Positions 1-8,864 of a stretch of 24,507 nt of DNA are shown here, piece after piece (position 1 is the first letter of the stretch; every line of letters begins with the position of its first letter). The translations under genes were made by a program, and so were the position numbers. Under the pieces are notes generated by a model, which made no database searches, was not told where the DNA came from, and saw only the letters and a list, made by a program, of their open reading frames with translations. Source of the stretch: Beroe ovata. Lineage: Eukaryota; Ctenophora; Nuda; Beroida; Beroidae. The stretch is taken from assembly GCA_946803715.1 (NCBI GenBank), contig CAMPET010000111.1, positions 84,609-109,115 on the forward strand, given 5' to 3'.

Positions 1-2
1 AC

Positions 3-33
<31 letters not shown>

Positions 34-46
34 AACACATACACAC
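1..46. repeat. (AC)n microsatellite at the window edge
   Basis: The window opens inside a nearly pure AC dinucleotide run with a few AA interruptions. Its true left end lies outside the window. A short second AC patch is at about 643-657. Confidence 0.95.
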
Positions 47-901
47 GGCAGTTTGCAAGCAGCTATCCCGTGTCAGACAGACACACATCTATTATACTCC
101 GGTCTATCGCGATATCTGGTGATAGAGAGGAAATACAGTTGATTATCGAATTGGGTATTGAATAGACAAATAATGATAATGATCTCCTCCAGCATGTAAA
201 TGATCCGTCAAGTACCTATCTTTGGATGGTGACGTCAAAATGAAAGATGATCATCTTATCCAGCCATAATCTCCAAAAAGCAAGTTTTGGTTTCCACTTT
301 CTCTTACCTCAACCCGTGCTTCATAATCTGTTGCCCATATCATATTTCGGCCGTGGGTTCAAAACAGGAATAGAAATGAAGCACTTAGGTATTTCAGACC
401 AATTTCGTTGGGATTCGAGTCAATAACCTCAATTTCTGAAGCTTAGATCTTTAGATGGATGTCGCTATTTCCTTTCTCTGCTTGATCACTGATAACTCCT
501 GAATAGTAATTTCATATTCTAATTCTATGATAAATGATGCTTAATCAGCATCTCTGATCGTTTAATAGTAATGTCATTATCGCTATTAAAGACGCGTATA
601 ACGAGTGTTTAATGATTGTGCTTGTTTGCCTGTATGATGCTCACGCACACACACACACCTACGCATTTCAAGACACTGTGAGAAATGGCTGCGCTGCGTT
701 TGTTACGCTAGGTATATGAAGTCTTTTCCTTGGTTACATATTTGATCTTGCTTTCCACATGATTCACATTCTATAACCAAATTTCCAATGTATTTCATAG
801 TAGTAGTTGCGTGTTCAATGATATTATCCATTATATTCTCTCCAGTGAATAGATTATAGTTGGTACTTGGTAGGTACCCTAGGTTTATAGTGGATCATAG
901 G

Positions 902-977
902 ATCCATTGTTATAGGTTTTACTGAGTAAATCCTATAACAATGGATAAAACAATGGATAAAACCTATAACAATGGAT
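902..977. repeat. Inverted repeat, 19-bp perfect arms
   Basis: Positions 902-920 (ATCCATTGTTATAGGTTTT) are exactly complementary to 959-977, with a 38-bp loop. The loop holds a further partial copy of the right arm (about 931-945). This could be a small hairpin or the remnant of a MITE-like element; no coding capacity or target-site duplication is evident. Confidence 0.85.
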
Positions 978-2251
978 ATTTTACTCCATTTATCTGAATC
1001 TCTGCTTACCAGAACCTCAGGAATCCTGTGATTCAACTATAGAGATTCAACTATAATTATCTGGACGCTATTGCTTAATAGCGTCTTAATTGCTTAGTCT
1101 CTATTATAAAGCTGGAACTATAATAAAATTAGTAACGTGTGACACCCTGTAAGTCATCTGATAATTAGTTCTGTGCGGTAAGTTCATATGTTCACTGTCT
1201 GCAGAACTGTAATAGTCTCTGTGAACTAATGGAGTCATTTCCTGGTGCCATTTCTTATGAATCACATGAAATGGCATGCAGAATATGACTAGTGATTGTA
1301 CCAGTCATTGGCGGTTTGGTCTTTTCCGTTCAACGATCAAATTCATGAATCTTTCGGCCCTGCTTTGAATCGTGAATTTTTGTCGATCGTGTACCTGATA
1401 TCAATTATAAATCCCGCACCTAAGTACCTTATCATCTGCCACGATATTCACCATGTTTTGTGAATGGTGCTATTACCTATTATGGCCGTGCAGGGAATTC
1501 ATTATTACCTGAACTCTACCACCCGATACGAAATATGCCACCAGATGACAATACTGTTATGAATCGACCTTTGTTACACATCGTTTCTCACGTGGTTATT
1601 AAAGCCTCGTGGCTAACTTATCTCGCGGCTAGCAATGTATAATAGTCCTACCTTCTGCTCAGGGTAACTAGCTGTAATTTTCATCATTTTCACATTTTCC
1701 ATGTTATAGAGTACAGCGATGTTGCCGATAGAACAGTAATTTTCGAGTTCTCTTGCCTTGTGATATAGCGACACGTCTTATTACCTCACGTATCTGTCTT
1801 ATCCGTTGTTTTTTGATGAATACAATGTGGTCCTTTTCCCTCCACCTGAGCATCAATCTCTCACAAAAGTGCAATTAATAAAGTGCAATCAATATAGGTT
1901 TGAATAGACCATGGAATGATCTGGTATAGGCCATAGAAAGTGAGTGACTTCAGTATGATTGTGACCTGCGAGCTCATTTCATGTTGAAGGGTTTAGTAAC
2001 GAGTGAAAAGTACCGCAATATTACACACGATCGCAAAACACAAGGAAATGTTTTGATTATTATTTTACGCTACAACTTGCTCAACTGTGCGAAATAAGTT
2101 GTTACAAACACCATAATAATTTAGCTCGACTTACAGTGCATAATAATTGGGATAATTTCTTAATTTATTGTGCAAGGCACCATGGTGCCGATAGGGTCTT
2201 TGCATTGCATAAACATGCGTGGTAGGTTTATTATCAAGCGCATGGGTAGCG

Positions 2252-2457
2252 TACTGCGTAATAGTAGGGAATAGGATAATAGTAGGGGCAGGCTAGTACC
2301 TATAGGAATGATATTATAGGTTTTTGGAATGATAATAGTAGGGGGTAGGATAATAGAAGGGGTAGTAGGAAGGGGGCAGCCTACCCCTGGGGTAGTAGGG
2401 GTAGTACCCCAATCCTATTATCCTAGCCCGGATAGGATAATAGTAGGGGGTGGTAGG
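2252..2457. repeat. Degenerate G-rich tandem repeat
   Basis: The motif GGATAATAGTAGGGG and variants recur at irregular spacing. A C-rich inverted segment (about 2380-2430) contains the complement (CCCCAATCCTATTATCC), so the region has both direct and inverted copies. The G-strand is on the plus strand except in the inverted part. No gene is associated. Confidence 0.7.
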
Positions 2458-2688
2458 TAGTTACTTTATCCGTCATTTCGGACAGGGATGAGTCCCCACT
2501 GAGAAACGTCCTTACCTGGAAACGAATCAGCTTCCTATTTCCTGTGTAACGGGTTAAATACGGTGTGTTATTATACTGTGTTATTATTGTAGTTTGCCTG
2601 TTTTCATACTGTATTGCGTTATACAACATACACATCAGTGTATAGCAGCAGACGGGCATGTTGATACAGTTCAAACTCCTAAACAGGA

Positions 2689-2772
2689 TACAATAACTAT
2701 ACACTGTACAGTCTGTGTCACAGACTGTACAGTGTATACTATACACTGTACATTCAGTGTATAGTTATTGTA
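2689..2772. repeat. Nested palindrome / inverted repeat
   Basis: Two complementary pairs share one core. An inner perfect palindrome has 20-bp arms at 2698-2717 and 2719-2738 separated by one base. An outer pair has 18-bp arms at 2689-2706 (TACAATAACTATACACTG) and 2755-2772. The left copy can therefore pair with either of two right partners. The core is built around TGTACA/GTATAC words. Confidence 0.85.
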
Positions 2773-3616
2773 CACTGTGCAGCGTGCACTGTAATACGAA
2801 TACTCATTGTGTGTAGGTATCTACTAAACGCTTCTCCGGCACACATTGTATAGTTCGTATAGATGGATCGATATGTACATTTTTGTACATTTTGTCTGTC
2901 ACGATGTTTTCGTATCCCTCATTTACCGTTGTCGGTTTTAGGAATCGTCTTCAGTCGTGATGTCTATCCTGATTTTCATCTTGCCGATACTATCGGCCGG
3001 ATGATACATTTGTCGTACTTGAACAGCGTCGCTGCTCCTTCCCTCCGCTCACCCCCATCACATGTTACGATGTTACGATGAGAGTAACATGATTGTCACG
3101 TTTTTAACATCACTGGAATAAACCTGTACATACTCTTGACCGATATGTGACGCGAAGTGTTGATCAACAAACATGGTTTATTATTACAAAAACAGTTACG
3201 CGTGTTTGTTACTCGTGGTCATTTCTCTGTTTTGAGAGCCGGGGTCTCATGTCTATGAAGTTATGTGTCGATAATATTCACGTATTTTGTTATCTCTTCC
3301 ATAGCATCAGATATGATCGATTGCTTGCTTCGTTTGATTTTGATTTGGTTGCAATCGCTTCAACATGGCCAGTCGAATCACCAACCAAGAACTTATAGCT
3401 GGCTATCTCAATGTATTTCCTTTCATGACTCCCCACTGTCTCTATAGTTAATGCTGGAAAATTACGCGGACATGTGAGCTTTACATGACTTACATTGAGT
3501 TTAGGAGACCCAATGTAAGCATTCCATATCTGTCTGCAAATACCATTCGATAGTGTTTATAGTCATTGTTGCGCTACAATGTTCATTGGTTATCGTTGAT
3601 ACAGTCCTATCATCAG

Positions 3617-6600
3617 GTAATTCTGTATCAGAGCGTGGAGGATGGGTCAATAGCAATGAAAGCAGATGATGATGGTCTCGATCAAGAAAATGGAATTTGT
3701 AAAGACTTCTACACTGATTCAGAAATAACCAGCGGCGTTTCCTTCAAAATGAAGTATGTAGCGAGTAAAACACTTTTTTTCGTTACTTTGTAACGTGCTG
3801 CATGAATCACTAAAAAGGTACGCGCGGCGATTGTGTATAGTACAAAAAACACCGCAGTCCAGATGCAAATACGCGCGCACAGCGCGCGCGTGCTTGTTTG
3901 TCTGTTGTTGGCTCTTTCGGCTGTAATACTATAATGCTTTGGCTGTTCGTTGGAACAAATTGGCACTGACATTATCTCAGATACCTTGGCTCCACTCCGC
4001 TAACTCCAGTGAAGCATCAAGTTGATGATGTCCGAGGGGTCCAAGCAGAGTTAGCTATCAACGCAATATGCGGCGGGTCAAGCAACTCGAAGAAAGTTCC
4101 CTCAAACCCGGTATGTCTGAGGTTGCTATGTTACACTTTTTGAACAACAATAAATGAGCAACACCCAAATATAATGCTTGCTGATGTATTACCCGCTAAC
4201 AGCATCTTATGCCTGCAACAGGTAATATTCACAGTATCCGCAACAAAGTTGCTAGTCTACGACGGCAACATGCAGCAACTCCTGATGGAACACCCTATTA
4301 AACTGGTATCGTATGTGGGCAACGTGGGACTCCACTTGGTTGTCATGGTCCGATACCAGAACTCGGAGCAGAAACAAATATTCCGTGTCACGTGCCACGT
4401 GTTCCAGAGTAAAGCCAGTCAACAGGTATTATAGAACTTAGCTAATTTCCTTGCTACTTCCAACTTCGGAAACTTGATAACGTTGTAATGTTTCTGCATC
4501 CCTGTAATACCGTTTTGCAGTTATTCTGCATGTTTCTCTTCCGGTTTATTTGATTGAATAGGAATCCTCACTCAAATAGAAATCCTCACTCGTGATTTGA
4601 TATCATAGAATTAGAAATCATAGGATCCCCGGGCATTTTTCCTGACAGCAGTCAAATCACATGTTATACATATTCATTGTACAATGTACAGGTGCGGGTA
4701 GCAATAAACAAAGCATTCACACTGTCGTACAACGAGGTAATCAGGAAATCTGGCGGCAGTGAGGAGACGATGCTCCAGTGTGCGTACAGCGAAGTGCTGG
4801 GCTCTCAGAAACGAGCAGATGTGAGTGACACCTACATTCCTGCAGCATTGCGTATATATTGCCCATACCATGCCCATACCATGCATAAGTTATTGAATTC
4901 TCCCTGCTTTATATTATTAGTTCATATAATCCCTTTTTATTAGACCCCGCAATCTGCAGGATATATCAGATCTGTTGGACCCGTCCAAGCATGTGAACGT
5001 GACGGTAATTAAACGGCCCATGGAGAACCTGGGTATTTCCCTCATCCCCACCGGACCCGGTTCCATCATCCCGACCATCATTGTGTCAAGTATCAAACCC
5101 GCGTCCCCTGCCTACAAAACTGAGCGACTCAACGTGGGCGACCAGGTAAATACCACTAGGGTTTCACAACACGCCATTTTCACACATCCCACATGCTTTT
5201 GTAACTAGATAATGGGAGGGTAAATTGTATTGGCATACATGCATCACAGCTGTAACGAAACTCACAGGTTACAGTATCGGCTAACTTCATCTCTTGCAGA
5301 TATTAGAAATAAACAAGCGGTCACTGTGCGGGCTATCACATGATGAAACTCTCGCTTACATCAAGTCTCTCCTCCCCTTCACCAGAATAGAACTGCAGGT
5401 TAGTTTAGATATGATATTGTTCAATCAGTTAACAAGCAGCATTCATTCTTGTCAGCATTCATTCTTGGGAAACAAATCATTCAGTTCGGATTTAGTACAA
5501 CAAATCTTCCTCTATTAGTCATTAGTTATTACATGCGATTACACGGATAATTCCATCATGAAAGAAGATGGGCTTCTTAAGTTGCTCGATAGTCTACATG
5601 CGTTTTTACAGTTCAAATGCTGCTCATGTATTGAAAATACTAATGTAGAATAACAATGTCTCTCACTTAGATTAACCCTTCTTCTTGCCATGACAGAATG
5701 CCGACAGTCCTATGGTTAATTCTGTGTGTGCTTGGATATCGAGGGCAGCTTTCCCTGGTCCGCCGAACGCATCATCCATGTTGAGGAGTGTGGTTTGAAC
5801 GATGAATGGATCAGGGGCGTTGACATCAAGCTGTGCATCAGCCATCATCTCCATGTAGTATGTCCGGACGTCAGGGGGCGTCTCCATGGTGATATTGTAC
5901 GACATCAGCACGTGCTTCTTCAGATAGTCTTTGCTTATGCTCATCACTCTCTCCAGGTCTTTGAATGTTTCTGAATCGCAGAGACATTCCTTACAACCGA
6001 TCGTCTTGAACACCTCCAACAGTTTCCAGACCTGATTGATGACTTTTCCCGCGTTTAGCTCTTGGTTGTCTTGTAGGAGTCGTTGACAAACTTTCTTAGT
6101 ACAAATGATCGGGGCTCTAGGTGACCAAAATGCACTTGGCAGTTCATTGGGATAATTGAGGTTCCTGTTGCTAAGGTCTGTTAGGAGAAGGGCCTGACCA
6201 GGACCAATGCACCAGGCTGTTATGTTACCACTTTCTACGAAATCATTCATGATCAATTTGCTATCAGTTTTCAACAAAACGGGTGGTGTGATGTCGTCTT
6301 TACACCAATCAGTCCCTTCGGATCCAGACCACCACTTTGCCGGGTTGATTACCCACGGGGCGGCGGTGTAATGTTTAGTGTCCGATGTTGAACCGGCCGA
6401 GTTAGGATAGTGATTCGGGTAGCCGTGATTCGGGTAGCCGTGATTCGGGTAGCCGTGATAATAAGGGTCGTACTCATTATATGCCTGTGGTTCACTGTAG
6501 AAAGAGCCCTCATTTTTGCCTGATGTCGACCCGGTCGAGTTAGGATAGTGATTCGGGTAGCCGTGATTCGGGTAGCCGTGATAATAAGGGTCGTATTCCT

Positions 6601-7966
6601 CATATGCCTGTGATTCATTTTTGCTTTGATAGGGGTATCCGAGATGGTAATCCGTTTTGTAATACGAGTTACCTGAAATTGATGATGACCAGTCTGTTGA
6701 TGACCAACTTGAGTAAGGAGACCAGCCGTCATATGTTGATGACCAGCTTGAGTAGGGAGACCAGTCATAGTCAATTGATGGATACTGGACTGGCATTTTT
6801 GTGGCAAAGAGCGACCAATTCGTATCCCATGGCGTCCACGGTTTGGGAGAATAGAAATTATCATCAACTGATTGCTGCATCATGTTCATGTAAGCGTGAT
6901 ACTCATCATTGTCCATGTAGTCTAACGCATGATCTTCAAAGGGACTCGCAGTTTTGAAAGGAGACCACCCGGATGACCATTGCCCATCCCGACCATAGAA
7001 AGGCATGATAGTGGCCTTGTTCTCGACATAACCCATCAGTTCCTCCATGTAGCTTTTAGCTGTCTCCTGCCTTTTGCCTCGGCTCAATGAGAGGACGCAG
7101 TGTTGACTCATCACAAGTAGTAAGAGAGGTATGCACAGTCGAGTAGCAGTCATCCTGGCAGATGTGTGTTTTTACAATTCATATCGCATTAGAACCAACT
7201 TGGTGAGCCAAGTGATGATATATATATATATAAAACCGTGAATTCGGGGCTTTTCCGTCCCTCGAAGTATCGCAACAAGATTATAATTATAAAAAGATAA
7301 TGGTGAGCATAAGCCAATGGAACTAGAAATTACAAATGTGCCAGTACCAATCTATCAATATCATATAATCCGACAGGCATCGTTTGTCATGCCATATCAG
7401 ATTCGTCAGAGAACTCGAACTGATCACGAACAATCGGGTTATTATATATTGCGAAACATTTGCAAGTACATTTATTAAAACAACATGAGCTTTAATTTCC
7501 ATATTCATTTTCTGATGCGTCGAATTTTAATGCATGGTTAATGCACATAGCAGTTGGATTTCTTGATTCTACAGTCCCTCCAATACACATGAACGGCGCT
7601 ATGAATTTCACTAAATGCCGATCGCTGAAAGCGTTATTCAAAATTCCCACTCTCTCTCTCTCTTAGGTCGTGCCAGGAAGCCCAGTACTGGTGGTTGAGT
7701 TAATCAGACCTGACCTCAAGTACCCCCTGGGATTCAGTGTCAAGGACGGGCACATAACCACGCTCATAAGGGGCAGTATCGGGGAACGGGCAGGGGTCCG
7801 TATTGGGCATCGCATTATTGCTATCAACGAGGAATCGACGGTCACGTCGGACCATGATACCATAGCGGGGATACTGCTGTCTGAAACTGGTAAACTGGTC
7901 CTCAAGACAATGCCTAGTCGGATATTCAACCTTATGTTAGGGGCAGAGGAGCCCTGTTACTTTTAG
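3617..7966 (+). CDS. APBA: Mint/X11 (APBA) adaptor, PTB-PDZ-PDZ part, 7 exons, 5' incomplete
   Basis: Mint/X11/LIN-10 proteins are cytoplasmic adaptors that bind NPxY-type tails such as that of APP through a PTB domain and other partners through two PDZ domains, in trafficking and polarity. Proposed exons are 3617-3753, 3981-4110, 4222-4425, 4692-4820, 4960-5145, 5300-5398 and 7667-7966 (TAG stop). Phases agree throughout and give 394 residues. The PTB starts near residue 40 (SFKMKYLGS), continues through KLLVYDGNMQQLLMEHPIKL and CHVFQSKA, and ends near AYSEVLGSQ. PDZ1 (about residues 197-285) has NLGISL as its carboxylate loop; PDZ2 (about 300-380) has YPLGFSV and RIGHRIIAIN. The C-terminus EEPCYF resembles the short tail that folds onto PDZ1 in vertebrate Mints. 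The first exon border and the start codon are uncertain: an in-frame ATG lies at 3656, and longer N-terminal exons may lie upstream. The final intron (5399-7666) hosts a gene on the other strand. A paralogue cannot be assigned. Confidence 0.92.
5672..7153 (-). CDS. Secreted Tyr-rich repeat protein, intronless, nested in the Mint intron
   Basis: I do not recognise this 493-residue protein. It begins with a clear signal peptide (basic TR, then LCIPLLLLVM, cleavage probably near residues 22-24), followed by a basic RGKR site at 25-28. Residues 50-275 are rich in Y, W, S, P, G and N. They contain WSPYSSWSST at 131-140 and, nearly unchanged, at 144-153. A larger duplicated block is at about 181-219 and 222-262 (QAY-EYDPYYHGYPNHGYPN), with two and three GYPNH units before a HYPNS ending. 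The C-terminal region (about 280-493) is less biased and has eight cysteines (284, 315, 351, 356, 387, 390, 392, 487). Sequons for N-glycosylation are at 112, 179, 205, 310 and 420. The sequence suggests an extracellular matrix, mucus, cuticle or adhesive role, with possible tyrosine modification, but function is inference. It lies wholly inside a Mint intron and has its own TATA-like box. No standard AATAAA was found just downstream. Confidence 0.85.
   Translation of the reverse strand: MTATRLCIPLLLLVMSQHCVLSLSRGKRQETAKSYMEELMGYVENKATIMPFYGRDGQWSSGWSPFKTASPFEDHALDYMDNDEYHAYMNMMQQSVDDNFYSPKPWTPWDTNWSLFATKMPVQYPSIDYDWSPYSSWSSTYDGWSPYSSWSSTDWSSSISGNSYYKTDYHLGYPYQSKNESQAYEEYDPYYHGYPNHGYPNHYPNSTGSTSGKNEGSFYSEPQAYNEYDPYYHGYPNHGYPNHGYPNHYPNSAGSTSDTKHYTAAPWVINPAKWWSGSEGTDWCKDDITPPVLLKTDSKLIMNDFVESGNITAWCIGPGQALLLTDLSNRNLNYPNELPSAFWSPRAPIICTKKVCQRLLQDNQELNAGKVINQVWKLLEVFKTIGCKECLCDSETFKDLERVMSISKDYLKKHVLMSYNITMETPPDVRTYYMEMMADAQLDVNAPDPFIVQTTLLNMDDAFGGPGKAALDIQAHTELTIGLSAFCHGKKKG
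7219..7235 (-). promoter_or_regulatory. TATA-like box for the nested secreted gene
   Basis: Read on the minus strand this is TTTT followed by an alternating TA run. It ends 65 bp before the ATG at 7153. A start site about 30 bp downstream would leave a 5' UTR of roughly 35-40 nt. It may equally be a simple TA repeat, but the position is right and no other candidate is nearer. Confidence 0.5.
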
Positions 7967-8864
7967 CACATAGAACTCGGCATTGCATTTCACATGGTTG
8001 CTGGATATGAACCATTGCAATTAGGGATTTAGAGAGGAAAGATACAGTGGCAAATATTACACTGCTGTCCTCGGTCGGTTAGTGCTCCCCATCTAAATAA
8101 GCCCGTTCATGGTAGTGAACTGTTTCAGAAGATTCAAATCAATAATTGTTAGATAGCTGCCACTTCGCTGGACCTGATTATTGATAGTTTAACAACCATC
8201 GATTCCTACATTTCACAAAATGATTCCCCGGGGTGCTGGCGAATTGTTTATTTGTTCATATTATATTGATAGGGTGCGCCCTTTTTTCTAACTTTTTGAG
8301 GCTCTAGCCTTTTCTGGTAGATCTCGATGAGCTGATCACGAAGATGTCAAGCTNCTGAGTTCGGCATTTTAACTTCTCTTAATATTAAATAACTCTATAT
8401 TCTATATAGTTGTTGACCAATGTCGAACAAAATCTATACAGATCGCTTCTGAAACGCGCGTCAGACTTATGTATGTGAGAGTGACGCGCGCGCGGTCGTG
8501 AAGTATACAGAAAGCTAAAATAGGGTTGTTTGTACGGACATAAACTTTTCGCGCGATACATAAGGTTTAGGTAAATTTGTGCGAATTTTGGTATATGACT
8601 GGCAGTGTCATAGTACAATGTCATGGAACCGGATGATTTTTGCTCGAAACCGATAGAAAAATAAGTTGCTTGGACAATGGATAGACGGTGCTTAAAGGAA
8701 AATGTAAACTTCTGTTAAAACAATAAGTAATCGAACACTCCAATTTGTTTAATTATCTATTCAAGAAAATGACATGAAAATAAATTGAACTAATAAAGAA
8801 ATTGCGAATTCCAAGTTCGGCATCTCGCGTGGATTGAAGAGCAACACAGTTCACTCACATCACA
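7967..8864. other. Convergent intergenic region, Mint 3' side / ALDH1L 3' side
   Basis: No exon is seen. Plus-strand AATAAA signals lie at 8779-8784 and 8792-8797 and an ATTAAA at 8384-8389, candidates for Mint polyadenylation. A minus-strand ATTAAA is at 8748-8753, 112 bp past the ALDH1L stop. The signals interleave, so the two 3' UTRs may overlap. CGCG-rich patches occur at about 8454-8496 and 8549-8556. Base 8354 is unresolved (N). Confidence 0.55.
8748..8753 (-). terminator. Candidate polyadenylation signal of ALDH1L
   Basis: ATTAAA on the minus strand, 112 bp past the stop codon. It is the commonest variant of the canonical hexamer. No AATAAA occurs on the minus strand closer to the gene. 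Confidence 0.35.

Larger units (their letters stand above)
47..3616. other. Gene-poor 3.6-kb stretch with repeats
   Basis: I see no convincing exon here. The open frames are at most about 110 codons, lack recognisable motifs and mostly overlap repeats. The stretch holds an inverted repeat (902-977), a degenerate GGATAATAGTAGGGG tandem region (about 2252-2457) and a nested palindrome (2689-2772). It may be an upstream intron or the 5' flank of the Mint gene at 3617, because Mint N-termini are poorly conserved and their exons would be hard to recognise by eye. Confidence 0.6.

Noticed and set aside
2863-3447. Plus-strand open frames of 60-83 codons upstream of Mint
   Set aside because: Considered as N-terminal Mint exons, but there is no recognisable motif and no convincing set of splice sites linking them to 3617.
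6349-6867. 172-codon minus-strand open frame rich in Thr, Arg and Ile
   Set aside because: It is an alternative frame of the repeat half of the nested secreted gene; the short-period repeat keeps several frames open. The 493-residue frame has the signal peptide and the natural start.
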